A stretch of 64,000 nucleotides of DNA from Seohaeicola sp024304985 (GCF_028802875.1 NZ_JARAMP010000021.1:12649-76648), one strand, 5' to 3'; positions 50,880-59,201 are shown, counted from the first letter of the stretch. Notes: generated by a model not told the origin, from the letters alone. A program made the numbers and translations.

Positions 50880-51364
50880 CCTACCGGCGCTATATCCGGA
50901 TCCTCGCAGCCGCCACCGGCCTTGTCTATCTGCTGATGCTGGGCATTGGCCTGCTGTGGATGGTGCCTGCCAGCGGCGGCCATCTGCCCCCCGACACTTG
51001 GATCACCGGCTATGACGCGGCGCGCATGACGGGCTGGATCATGGCCCTCGAACAGCGGGCGCTGACGCTCTATCTCGGGCCGATCCACTGGCTGGACACG
51101 CTCTTTCCGCCGCTGCTGGGCCTGCTGCTGGCCAGCATCATCCTGCGGTTGGGGCGTGGCTGGCTGGCGATGGTCCCGTTTCTCTATTCGGCCACCGACC
51201 TGTGGGAGAATGCCGTGCTGCGCGGCATCCTGCGTAGCGGCGACGTCAGCCTGTCCGACCATGCCTCTGCCCTGACGCAAGGCAAGTTCGCGTTGCTGGG
51301 GCTGGCCGTCGCGCTGCTCTGGATGGTCTGGCGCGATTACCGGCGCAACGGCCCGCTTTATTGA
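50876..51364 (+). CDS. Hypothetical inner-membrane protein
   Basis: 162 residues with four hydrophobic helices (AAATGLVYLLMLGIGLLWM, HWLDTLFPPLLGLLLASIIL, WLAMVPFLYSATDL, FALLGLAVALLWMVW). It overlaps aroA by 4 nt and is followed by cmk, so it is co-translated within the aroA-cmk unit. No family recognised; conserved at this place in relatives as I recall, but function unknown. Confidence 0.75.
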   Translation: MTYRRYIRILAAATGLVYLLMLGIGLLWMVPASGGHLPPDTWITGYDAARMTGWIMALEQRALTLYLGPIHWLDTLFPPLLGLLLASIILRLGRGWLAMVPFLYSATDLWENAVLRGILRSGDVSLSDHASALTQGKFALLGLAVALLWMVWRDYRRNGPLY

Positions 51365-51408
51365 AACCCGCCGCGCCATGGTTTAGCTCTGAGACAAAGG
51401 AGCACGCC

Positions 51409-52023
51409 ATGGCCTTCACGATAGCTATCGACGGACCCGCGGCCGCGGGCAAGGGAACCATAAGCCGGGCCGTTGCCGGGCATTTCGGCTTTGCCCATCT
51501 GGATACCGGACTCCTGTATCGCGCCGTCGGGATGCGGATGCTGGACGGTGTCGATCCGATCCAGGCGGCCGAGGCGCTGACCCCGCAGGATCTGGAACGC
51601 GACGGTCTGCGCGGGGCCGAGGCGGCGCAGGCCGCCTCCAAGGTCGCCACCATCCCCGAGGTCCGCACGGCCCTTCTGGATTTCCAGCGCGCCTTTGCCC
51701 GGCGCGCAGGCGGCGCCGTGCTGGACGGGCGCGACATCGGCACCGTGATCTGCCCCGAGGCCGAGGCCAAGCTTTTCGTCACCGCCAGCCCCGAGGTGCG
51801 CGCGCGGCGACGCCATGCCGAACTGTGCGCGGCGGGCAGCGACATGACCTATGCCGAGGTGCTGGCGGATGTCCATGACCGCGACGCCCGCGACCGCGAC
51901 CGCAGCACGGCCCCGCTCAAGCCAGCCGAGGATGCGGTGCTCATCGACACGTCGGCCATGGATATCGAAGCGGCCGTTGCCGCCGCCATCGCCGCCATCG
52001 ACGCACGCAAGCCAAATCCCTGA
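51409..52023 (+). CDS. cmk: Cytidylate kinase
   Basis: 204 residues from ATG 51409, with AAAGGAG 6 nt upstream; an upstream start at 51361 would lack one. P-loop is IAIDGPAAAGKGTISR, then FAHLDTGLLYRAVGMRML, VLDGRDIGTVICPEAEAKLFVTAS and RDARDRDRSTAPLKPAEDAV. It phosphorylates CMP and dCMP. Adjacent to rpsA in many bacteria; here a nitroreductase gene lies in between. Confidence 0.96.
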   Translation: MAFTIAIDGPAAAGKGTISRAVAGHFGFAHLDTGLLYRAVGMRMLDGVDPIQAAEALTPQDLERDGLRGAEAAQAASKVATIPEVRTALLDFQRAFARRAGGAVLDGRDIGTVICPEAEAKLFVTASPEVRARRRHAELCAAGSDMTYAEVLADVHDRDARDRDRSTAPLKPAEDAVLIDTSAMDIEAAVAAAIAAIDARKPNP

Positions 52024-52135
52024 CATATCTCACGCCGCGCATGGCTGCCCTGCGCGGATGCACACTTGCAGTCACGATCCGCGCGCCTATCTCGCACAGT
52101 CTGACCCAAGACACCCCTGTGCAAGAAGGACTGGC

Positions 52136-52768
52136 ATGTTTTACGAGAAACTGGATTGGCGCTATGCGACCAAGGCGATGGACCCGACCAAGACGGTGCC
52201 CGAAGACAAGATCGAGCGTATCATCGAGGCCGCGCGCCTTGCCCCCACATCCTCGGGCTTGCAGCCCTTCAAGGTGCTGCTGGTGACCAACCCCGATCTG
52301 CGCGCCCGGATCGCGCCGGTGGCGTGGAACCAGAAGCAGGTCGTGGACGGCACCGCGCTTCTGGTCTTTGCCGCATGGGACAACTACACCGCCGAACGGA
52401 TCGACGCCTTCGTGGACCTGACCGCCGCCGCGCGGGGCGGTCTGACCGACAGCCTCACGGCCTATTACGACAAGCTGAAAGCCGGCTACCTGCCGCGTGA
52501 TCCGCAGGTGAATTTCGAACACGCCGCGCGGCAAGCCTATATCGCGCTGGGTTTCGCCCTCATGGCCGCCGCCGAGGAAGAGGTGGACGCCACCCCGATG
52601 GAGGGATTCGACCCCCAGGCGGTGGACGAGATCCTGGGCCTGGGCGAACTGGGCCTGAAATCGCTGCTGCTTCTGCCCTTGGGCTATCGCGACGCACAGA
52701 ACGACTGGCTGCATGGCCGCGCCAAGGTGCGCCGGCCGCGCGCCGACTTCGTGATCGAACGCCGCTAG
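52136..52768 (+). CDS. NAD(P)H nitroreductase family protein (NfsB/YfkO-type)
   Basis: 210 residues from ATG 52136, with AAGAAGGA at 6-7 nt. The FMN-binding elements are DWRYATKAMDPTKTVPEDKIERIIEAARLAPTSSGLQPFKVLLV and the late segment LGLGELGLKSLLLLPLGYRDAQND. It reduces quinones or nitroaromatics by two electrons. It stands alone between cmk and rpsA and has its own ribosome-binding site; the long stretch to rpsA (52769-53025) is described with that gene. Confidence 0.93.
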   Translation: MFYEKLDWRYATKAMDPTKTVPEDKIERIIEAARLAPTSSGLQPFKVLLVTNPDLRARIAPVAWNQKQVVDGTALLVFAAWDNYTAERIDAFVDLTAAARGGLTDSLTAYYDKLKAGYLPRDPQVNFEHAARQAYIALGFALMAAAEEEVDATPMEGFDPQAVDEILGLGELGLKSLLLLPLGYRDAQNDWLHGRAKVRRPRADFVIERR

Positions 52769-53025
52769 GCGAAAGCCCCCGGCACGGATGCAAGGGGCAG
52801 GGGCATCACGCCTTTGCCTCTTGCAAAACAGGGATAACAGGGCTATTGGCCAACCGTCCGAACGGCAGTACCCTGAACAGGGCTGGCAGGAAGCGCGGAT
52901 CGGGATGACCCGGACGCCGTGTTTCAGCCAGTCTCGTCACTATTTTTCGGACCCATGAAACCCCAAGACCGGCGGAGACAACCGCACGGCCAGAAAACAA
53001 CGTTGAAAAGGAACTCAGAGACCAC

Positions 53026-54705
53026 ATGGCTCAGCGCGCAACTATGGAGGATTTCGAAGCCCTCCTGAACGAAAGCTTCGAAATGGACACCCCCGAAGAG
53101 GGTTCGGTTGTCAAAGGCAAGGTCATCGCGATCGAAGCGGGACAAGCCATCATCGACGTCGGCTACAAGATGGAAGGCCGCATCGATCTGAAAGAATTCG
53201 CAAATCCCGGTGAACAGCCCGACATCAAGGTCGGCGACGAGGTCGAAGTTTTCCTTCGCCAAGTCGAAAACGCCCGTGGCGAAGCCGTCATTTCCCGTGA
53301 AATGGCCCGCCGTGAGGAAGCCTGGGATCGTCTGGAAAAAGCCTATGCCAGCGAAGAGCGCGTCGATGGCGCCATCTTCGGCCGCGTCAAAGGTGGCTTC
53401 ACCGTGGATCTGGGCGGCGCCGTGGCCTTCCTGCCCGGCTCCCAGGTCGATGTCCGCCCCGTGCGCGACGCAGGCCCCCTGATGGGCCTCAAGCAGCCCT
53501 TCCAGATCCTGAAGATGGACCGTCGCCGTGGCAACATCGTCGTGTCGCGCCGCGCGATCCTCGAAGAAAGCCGCGCCGAACAGCGCGCCGAAGTCATCGG
53601 CAACCTGACCGAAGGTCAGACCGTCGATGGTGTGGTCAAGAACATCACCGAATACGGTGCGTTTGTTGATCTGGGCGGCGTTGACGGCCTTCTGCACGTC
53701 ACCGACATGGCATGGCGCCGCGTCAACCACCCGTCCGAGATTCTGGCGATCGGCGAGACCATCAAGGTCCAGGTCATCAAGATCAACAAGGACACCCACC
53801 GTATCAGCCTGGGCATGAAGCAGCTTCAGGAAGATCCGTGGGATCTGGTCGCCGCCAAATACCCGCTGGGTTCGGTTCACACCGGCCGCGTGACCAACAT
53901 CACCGATTACGGCGCATTCGTCGAACTGGAAGCCGGTGTCGAAGGTCTGGTCCATGTCTCGGAAATGAGCTGGACCAAGAAGAACGTGCATCCCGGCAAG
54001 ATCGTCTCCACCTCGCAGGAAGTGGAAGTCATGGTGCTGGAAATCGACGCCGCCAAGCGTCGCGTCTCGCTGGGTCTCAAGCAGACCATGCGCAACCCGT
54101 GGGAAGTGTTTGCAGAAACCCATCCCGAGGGCACCGAAGTCGAAGGCGAAGTCAAGAACATCACCGAATTCGGTCTGTTCATCGGCCTGCCCGGCGACAT
54201 CGACGGCATGGTTCACCTGTCCGACCTGTCCTGGGACGAGCGCGGCGAAGAAGCCATCCAGAACTACCGCAAGGGCGATGTCGTCCAGGCGGTCGTGTCG
54301 GAAGTCGACGTCGAGAAAGAGCGGATCAGCCTCTCGATCAAAGCCCTGGGCGGTGACAAATTCGCCGATGCCGTGGGCGGCGTGAAGCGTGGCTCGGTGA
54401 TCACCGTCTCCGTGACCGCGATCGAAGATGGCGGCATCGAAGTCGAGTATGAGGGCATGAAATCCTTCATCCGTCGCTCCGACCTCAGCCGCGACCGGTC
54501 CGAACAGCGCCCCGAGCGTTTCTCGATCGGCGACAAGGTCGATGTGCGCGTGACCAACGTGGACAGCAAGACCCGCCGTCTGGGCCTCTCGATCAAGGCG
54601 CGCGAAATCGCCGAAGAGAAAGAAGCCGTCGAACAGTATGGCTCGTCCGACTCGGGCGCCTCGCTGGGCGACATCCTGGGCGCCGCGCTGAAAGGCGACA
54701 AGTGA
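53026..54705 (+). CDS. rpsA: 30S ribosomal protein S1
   Basis: 559 residues with six S1 (OB-fold) repeats: each shows the pattern VVKNITEYGAFVDL or GRVTNITDYGAFVEL and a nearby GLLHVTDMAW or GLVHVSEMSW. It binds mRNA leaders with AU-rich tracts during initiation. The 257-bp upstream gap (52769-53025) holds no gene; it includes AAAAGGAA about 10 nt before ATG, but I see no certain promoter. A terminator follows at 54740-54775. Confidence 0.98.
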   Translation: MAQRATMEDFEALLNESFEMDTPEEGSVVKGKVIAIEAGQAIIDVGYKMEGRIDLKEFANPGEQPDIKVGDEVEVFLRQVENARGEAVISREMARREEAWDRLEKAYASEERVDGAIFGRVKGGFTVDLGGAVAFLPGSQVDVRPVRDAGPLMGLKQPFQILKMDRRRGNIVVSRRAILEESRAEQRAEVIGNLTEGQTVDGVVKNITEYGAFVDLGGVDGLLHVTDMAWRRVNHPSEILAIGETIKVQVIKINKDTHRISLGMKQLQEDPWDLVAAKYPLGSVHTGRVTNITDYGAFVELEAGVEGLVHVSEMSWTKKNVHPGKIVSTSQEVEVMVLEIDAAKRRVSLGLKQTMRNPWEVFAETHPEGTEVEGEVKNITEFGLFIGLPGDIDGMVHLSDLSWDERGEEAIQNYRKGDVVQAVVSEVDVEKERISLSIKALGGDKFADAVGGVKRGSVITVSVTAIEDGGIEVEYEGMKSFIRRSDLSRDRSEQRPERFSIGDKVDVRVTNVDSKTRRLGLSIKAREIAEEKEAVEQYGSSDSGASLGDILGAALKGDK

Positions 54706-54739
54706 TCCGGTTCTGATCCTTCGGAACCGACAGACAATG

Positions 54740-54775
54740 ACGGCCCCGCCCCCAAAGGCGGGGCCGTTAACTTTT
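54740..54775 (+). terminator. Rho-independent terminator of rpsA
   Basis: ACGGCCCCGCC, loop CCCAAA, GGCGGGGCCGT then TAACTTTTG. An 11-bp perfect GC-rich stem with a partial T tail. Confidence 0.88.
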
Positions 54776-54896
54776 GCGAATCAAGCGCGCGCGCCGGATG
54801 CCGCAGCGCATCAATCCGCGCTGCTGCGGCGCGGCAGGGCTCTGTCCGCGGCGCGGCGGGGCACAATTCAGGGCGAAAATCCGCGTGGCATAGCCC

Positions 54897-54918
54897 ATCA
54901 GACTGTCAAATGTCTGAT
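54897..54918. promoter_or_regulatory. Inverted repeat upstream of ihfB
   Basis: ATCAGAC (54897-54903), eight-nt spacer, GTCTGAT (54912-54918). A perfect 7-bp dyad about 100 nt before ihfB, with TATAGT (54959-54964) downstream as a possible -10. The remaining part of this 309-bp gap holds no gene. Confidence 0.4.
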
Positions 54919-55014
54919 TTCGCACATCGTTCCTGTTTCGGGATGCGATCTTTCTTTCTATAGTCGGCCTCAAGCTGCGACAGACAGATGACAGCACTTT
55001 GGGAGATATGACCG

Positions 55015-55296
55015 ATGATCAGATCGGAACTGATTCAGAAGATTGCCGATGAGAATCCGCATCTGTTCCAGCGGGACGTCGAAAAGATCGTGAACACGAT
55101 CTTCGAGGAAATCACCAACGCGATGGCGCGCGGCGACCGGGTGGAACTGCGCGGCTTCGGCGCCTTCTCGGTCAAAAAGCGCGACGCCCGGATCGGGCGC
55201 AACCCCCGCACCGGCGAAACCGTCCCCGTGGACGAGAAATTCGTGCCCTTCTTCAAGACAGGCAAACTGCTGCGCGACCGCCTGAACGGAAAGTGA
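55015..55296 (+). CDS. ihfB: Integration host factor beta subunit
   Basis: 93 residues, HU/IHF fold: MIRSELIQKIADENPHLFQRDVEKIVNTIFEEI, the beta-arm region VELRGFGAFSVKKRDARIGRNPRTGETV with the intercalating proline segment, and PFFKTGKLLRDRLN. It bends DNA as a heterodimer with IHF-alpha, whose gene is not in the window. Initiated 7 nt after GGGAG. Confidence 0.96.
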   Translation: MIRSELIQKIADENPHLFQRDVEKIVNTIFEEITNAMARGDRVELRGFGAFSVKKRDARIGRNPRTGETVPVDEKFVPFFKTGKLLRDRLNGK

Positions 55297-55305
55297 CCTG
55301 ACCCC

Positions 55306-55656
55306 ATGCGCTATATCCGCTACGCCTTTCTGGCCAGCCTTGCCATCGTGCTGATCGTGGTCGCGACCGCGAACCGCGCGGCGGTGACGCTGCATCTGCT
55401 GCCGGACACGGTAGAAGGGCTGATCGGCTTCAGCGCCGAGATCACCCTGCCGCTCTTCGTGGTGATCTTCGGCGGCATTATCGCAGGTGTGCTGATCGGT
55501 TTCGTCTGGGAATGGCTGCGCGAACACAAGCACCGTGCCGAAGCCGCCCGCCGCACCCGCGAGGTCGAGTCGCTGGAGCGCGAGCTGCGCCGCGAAAAAC
55601 GCCTCAAGAATCAGGACCAGGACGAGGTTCTGGCCCTGCTGGACGAGGCGTCCTGA
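55306..55656 (+). CDS. LapA-family (DUF1049) membrane protein
   Basis: 116 residues: two membrane helices (FLASLAIVLIVVATANRAAVTLHLL and ITLPLFVVIFGGIIAGVLIGFVWEWL) and a charged coiled-coil tail (EAARRTREVESLERELRREKRL). This is the LapA/YciS-type architecture, with a role in lipopolysaccharide assembly in E. coli. The gene starts 10 nt after ihfB, a widespread pairing in alphaproteobacteria. Confidence 0.87.
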   Translation: MRYIRYAFLASLAIVLIVVATANRAAVTLHLLPDTVEGLIGFSAEITLPLFVVIFGGIIAGVLIGFVWEWLREHKHRAEAARRTREVESLERELRREKRLKNQDQDEVLALLDEAS

Positions 55657-55705
55657 ACCGTCTATCCCCGCAGTCAGCCAAAACTGCTGCGCGACCGGGG
55701 GCCTC

Positions 55706-56386
55706 ATGACTACCGACATCAAGGTCAAAATCTGCGGATTGACCCGCGAGGATGACGTCATCGCCTGCGCCAATGGCGGCGCAAGCTATGTCGGGCTGAA
55801 TTTCTTTCCCCGCTCGCCCCGCTATGTCGCCCCCGCACTGGCGCGGGATCTGGCGCTGGCCGCTCCCATCGGTCTGGCCAAGGTCGCGCTGGTGGTGGAT
55901 GCCGATGACGCCACGCTTGATGCCCTCATCGACACCGTCCCGCTGGACATGCTGCAACTCCATGGTCACGAAAGCCCCGCCCGCGTGACGGAGATCCGCA
56001 CCCGCTATGGCTTGCCCGTGATGAAGGCCATCGGCATCGCCGGGGCAGAGGACTTGGCCCAGATCGACCTTTACGCCGCCGTGGCCGATCAATTGCTGAT
56101 CGACGCCAAACCACCGCGCGGCGCCGCGCTGCCGGGGGGCAACGGCCTGTCCTTCGACTGGCGTCTGCTGGCGGGGCGCAAATACTGGACCCGGCCCTGG
56201 ATGCTGGCCGGAGGCTTGAACGCCGCCAACGTGGCCGAAGCGGTCCGCAGGACCGGGGCCATGCAGGTTGATGTCGCCTCGGGCGTGGAAAGCGCGCCGG
56301 GCGTCAAGGACGCGCGGATGATCGCCGCCTTCGTCCGTGCCGCGCAGGGCACTGCCCCCGCCGCCTCGCCCCCGGTTCTGCGCTGA
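55706..56386 (+). CDS. trpF: Phosphoribosylanthranilate isomerase
   Basis: 226 residues from ATG 55706. TIM barrel: KVKICGLTREDDVIACANGGASYVGLNFF, then LLQLHGHESPARVTEIR-type strand (MLQLHGHES), and VDVASGVESAPGVKDARMI. It isomerises N-(5-phosphoribosyl)anthranilate to CdRP in tryptophan synthesis. A longer frame from 55535 overlaps lapA out of frame and is not real. trpB follows after an intervening regulator gene. Confidence 0.95.
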   Translation: MTTDIKVKICGLTREDDVIACANGGASYVGLNFFPRSPRYVAPALARDLALAAPIGLAKVALVVDADDATLDALIDTVPLDMLQLHGHESPARVTEIRTRYGLPVMKAIGIAGAEDLAQIDLYAAVADQLLIDAKPPRGAALPGGNGLSFDWRLLAGRKYWTRPWMLAGGLNAANVAEAVRRTGAMQVDVASGVESAPGVKDARMIAAFVRAAQGTAPAASPPVLR

Positions 56387-56578
56387 CATCATCAAACGCG
56401 AGATTCTTTTTGACGACTCGCGCTTTCGGTATACCTTCGTACCCGAGGGACATGCCGGATAACCGGACAAAGGCGCGAAACCTGACGGATATCACACGGC
56501 CCGATCTTGCTGGGCCACTGAAGCCGACACGATCCGCTGGCATGGCCGTTGACATGAATATGTCGCGGGAGGGATGCC

Positions 56579-57370
56579 GTGATCGACCAAAGATTGTTCC
56601 ATTCAGCACTGACAGCGGCTGAACGACAGACCGAAAGGTTGGAATCAGGTGTTGTCACCGAACTCGCGCGCGAGGTGGTCCGGCGATTGGCCGAACATCC
56701 CAAACGCGCGATGATGTCGGACCACCACGCCACCCCGGCCGAGATCGAAACGCTTGTCAAAGCCCTTCTGTCCGACCGCCATGCCGCCGCCTCGGACATG
56801 CTGACGGGCCTGCAGGCGGACGGTGTGACCCTGTCCGAAGTCTATGTCGGCTACATCACCGGGGCCGCACGGCGCTTGGGCGAACTCTGGGACAATGACG
56901 AGGTCGGCTTCCTCCAGGTGACCCTCGCCACCAGCCGCCTGACCGCCATCATCTGCGGTCTGAAAAAGGTGTTCTACGACCGCGAAGGCAGCCCGCAACG
57001 CCGCGCGCTCTTTGCCGCCTGTCCCGGTGAAAGCCATGTCATGGGCGTGTCCATGGCCGCAGACCTTTTCCGCCGCGAAGGCTGGGAAATCGATCTCGAG
57101 ATCGGGCAGACCCATGACGATCTGCTGATGGCCCAGCATCTTGGCGGCTACCCGGTCATCGGTCTGTCTGCCTCTTCGGACGCGATGATCCTGCCACTGG
57201 CCCGCTTCGTCCGTGCGGCCCGCCTGCTGACCCCCGGCGCGCTGATCTTTGTGGCCGGAGAGATCACGCATCTGCACGCCGATATCGCCGCCACCGTGGG
57301 CGCCGATGGCGTGCTGAACGATCCCGTGACGGCCCTCGACCAGATCAGGCAGGCGCTGGCCATGAACTGA
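56579..57370 (+). CDS. Cobalamin-binding-type regulator, PpaA/AerR-like
   Basis: 263 residues from GTG 56579, with GGGAGGG upstream. A helical cap-type region (LGELWDNDEVGFLQVTLATSRL) precedes a Rossmann-like B12-binding domain that keeps the DxHxxG-type motif as E151-S-H153-V-M-G156 and a later GALIFVAGEITHLHAD loop. Relatives such as PpaA and AerR act as light- or redox-linked co-regulators with cobalamin or haem. It has no DNA-binding domain, so a partner is implied. It interrupts the usual trpF-trpB adjacency. Confidence 0.8.
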   Translation: MIDQRLFHSALTAAERQTERLESGVVTELAREVVRRLAEHPKRAMMSDHHATPAEIETLVKALLSDRHAAASDMLTGLQADGVTLSEVYVGYITGAARRLGELWDNDEVGFLQVTLATSRLTAIICGLKKVFYDREGSPQRRALFAACPGESHVMGVSMAADLFRREGWEIDLEIGQTHDDLLMAQHLGGYPVIGLSASSDAMILPLARFVRAARLLTPGALIFVAGEITHLHADIAATVGADGVLNDPVTALDQIRQALAMN

Positions 57371-57471
57371 CGCCCGCCCTTACCGCTGCGGCACAGGAAA
57401 AACCCAAGGGTGGCTTTACCGAACCCGGCAGACGGGCTAGATCATGGGCCAGCCAATGGAAGGTGCCACCG

Positions 57472-58704
57472 ATGCCCGAAGACCTGATCAATTCCTTCAT
57501 GACCGGACCCGACGACAAGGGCCGTTTCGGCCAGTTCGGCGGCCGCTTCGTGTCGGAAACCCTGATGCCGCTCATCCTCTCGCTGGAAGAGGAGTATGAG
57601 AAGGCCAAGACCGACCCCACCTTCTGGGCCGAGATGGAGGATCTGTGGACCCATTACGTGGGCCGCCCCTCACCGCTCTATTACGCCGACCGCATGACCA
57701 AACATTTCGGCGGCGCCAAGATCTATCTCAAGCGGGACGAACTGAACCACACGGGCGCCCACAAGATCAACAACGTGCTGGGCCAGATCATCCTTGCCCG
57801 CCGCATGGGCAAGACCCGCATCATCGCCGAAACCGGCGCCGGTCAGCACGGCGTGGCCACCGCCACGGTCTGCGCCAAGTTCGGCCTGAAATGCGTGGTC
57901 TATATGGGGGCCCATGACGTCGAACGGCAGGCCCCCAACGTCTTCCGCATGAAACTGCTGGGGGCAGAGGTGATCCCCGTCACATCCGGCCGCGGCACGC
58001 TCAAGGACGCCATGAACGACGCGCTGCGCGACTGGGTCACGAACGTCCGCGACACCTTCTACTGCATCGGCACCGTCGCAGGCCCGCACCCCTATCCGGC
58101 GATGGTGCGCGATTTCCAGTCCATCATCGGCAAGGAAGTCCGCTGGCAACTGGCCGAGCAGGAAGGCGAAGGCCGCCTGCCCGATACCGTCATCGCCGCC
58201 ATCGGTGGCGGGTCCAACGCCATGGGCCTCTTCTACCCCTTCCTTGATGACCCGTCCGTGAACATCATCGGGGTCGAGGCAGGCGGCAAGGGCGTGGACG
58301 AAACCATGCAGCACTGCGCCTCGCTCACCGGCGGCCGCCCCGGTGTGCTGCACGGAAACCGCACCTATCTGTTGCAGGACGAGGACGGCCAGATCCTCGA
58401 AGGGTTCTCCATCTCGGCCGGTCTGGACTATCCCGGCATCGGCCCGGAACATAGCTGGCTGCACGATATCGGCCGCGCCACATATGTCAGCATCACGGAC
58501 AAGGAGGCGCTGGAGGCGTTCCAGCTCTCCTGCGCGCTGGAGGGCATCATCCCCGCACTGGAACCCAGCCACGCGCTGGCCCATGTGGCGAAAATCGCGC
58601 CGGATCTGCCCGCCGACCATATCATAGTGATGAACATGTGCGGCCGTGGCGACAAGGACATCTTCACCGTCGCCAAACACCTCGGCTTCGACATGAAGGT
58701 CTGA
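57472..58704 (+). CDS. trpB: Tryptophan synthase beta chain
   Basis: 410 residues from ATG 57472; a GTG at 57463 is less well placed. Type 1 TrpB: FGGRFVSETLMPLI, the PLP lysine in ELNHTGAHKINNVLGQ, ETGAGQHGVATATVCAKFGL and the phosphate loop AIGGGSNAMG, ending GRGDKDIFTVAKHLG. It condenses indole and serine. trpA is not in the window. The 3' end carries a hairpin and two dispersed repeats. Confidence 0.97.
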   Translation: MPEDLINSFMTGPDDKGRFGQFGGRFVSETLMPLILSLEEEYEKAKTDPTFWAEMEDLWTHYVGRPSPLYYADRMTKHFGGAKIYLKRDELNHTGAHKINNVLGQIILARRMGKTRIIAETGAGQHGVATATVCAKFGLKCVVYMGAHDVERQAPNVFRMKLLGAEVIPVTSGRGTLKDAMNDALRDWVTNVRDTFYCIGTVAGPHPYPAMVRDFQSIIGKEVRWQLAEQEGEGRLPDTVIAAIGGGSNAMGLFYPFLDDPSVNIIGVEAGGKGVDETMQHCASLTGGRPGVLHGNRTYLLQDEDGQILEGFSISAGLDYPGIGPEHSWLHDIGRATYVSITDKEALEAFQLSCALEGIIPALEPSHALAHVAKIAPDLPADHIIVMNMCGRGDKDIFTVAKHLGFDMKV

Positions 58705-58716
58705 ACGGGGTCAAGG

Positions 58717-58733
58717 CCGGGGCGCTGCCCCGG
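58717..58733. terminator. GC-rich hairpin after trpB
   Basis: CCGGGGC-GCT-GCCCCGG, a perfect 7-bp stem just upstream of repeat copy 8. It may end trpB transcription or belong to the repeat element. Confidence 0.5.
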
Positions 58734-58739
58734 ACCCCG

Positions 58740-58761
58740 GGATATTTGACGCAAGAAGAAG
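58740..58761 (+). repeat. 22-nt dispersed repeat, class A, copy 8
   Basis: GGATATTT-GAC-GCAAGAAGAAG. It faces copy 9, an inverted pair with a 22-nt gap. Confidence 0.75.
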
Positions 58762-58783
58762 ACGGGACGGTCACCCCTCCCGG

Positions 58784-58805
58784 CTTCATCTTGCCAAAAA
58801 TACTC
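58784..58805 (-). repeat. 22-nt dispersed repeat, class B, copy 9
   Basis: On the minus strand GAGTATTT-TTG-GCAAGATGAAG. With copy 8 it can form an imperfect stem loop in RNA from either strand, in the convergent gap between trpB and the DUF2237 gene. Confidence 0.75.
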
Positions 58806-58820
58806 AAATTCCGTCCCGCG

Positions 58821-59201
58821 CTATTCTGGCAAAGCGTGCCGGACCAGAACCTCCAGCGGCACGATCTCCAGCGCACTCTGATGGGTGGCCTCCAGATTGA
58901 TGCGCGGCCCGCAGCCCTCATCCACCGCTTGCAGAAACCGCCCCGCGCAGAGGCACCAGTGATCCCCCGGGTTCAATCCCGCAAAGCCGAATTCCGGGCG
59001 CGGCGTGGACAGATCATTGCCCACATATTTCGACCAGGCCAGAAACTCGGCGGTCATGATCGCACAGACCGTATGACTGCCCTGATCCTCGGCGCAGGTG
59101 TTGCAATGCCCGTCGCGGAAAAAGCCGGTGACCGGGTCAAAGGAACAGGGTTGCAACGTATCGCCCAGCACGTTGAGAGAGTCGTATTTGTCCAGAACCA
59201 T
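58821..59201 (-). CDS. DUF2237 family protein
   Basis: 126 residues from ATG 59201. It has the DUF2237 layout: YDSLNVLGDTLQPCSFDPVTGFFRDGHCNTCAEDQGSHTVCAIMTAEFLAWSKYVGNDLSTPRPEFGFAGLNPGDHWCLCAGRF, with five cysteines arranged as C-x(n)-CNTC pairs that could bind a metal. Function unknown in all bacteria I know. A longer frame upstream of 59201 overlaps the divergent gap and has no ribosome-binding site. Confidence 0.88.
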   Translation of the reverse strand: MVLDKYDSLNVLGDTLQPCSFDPVTGFFRDGHCNTCAEDQGSHTVCAIMTAEFLAWSKYVGNDLSTPRPEFGFAGLNPGDHWCLCAGRFLQAVDEGCGPRINLEATHQSALEIVPLEVLVRHALPE

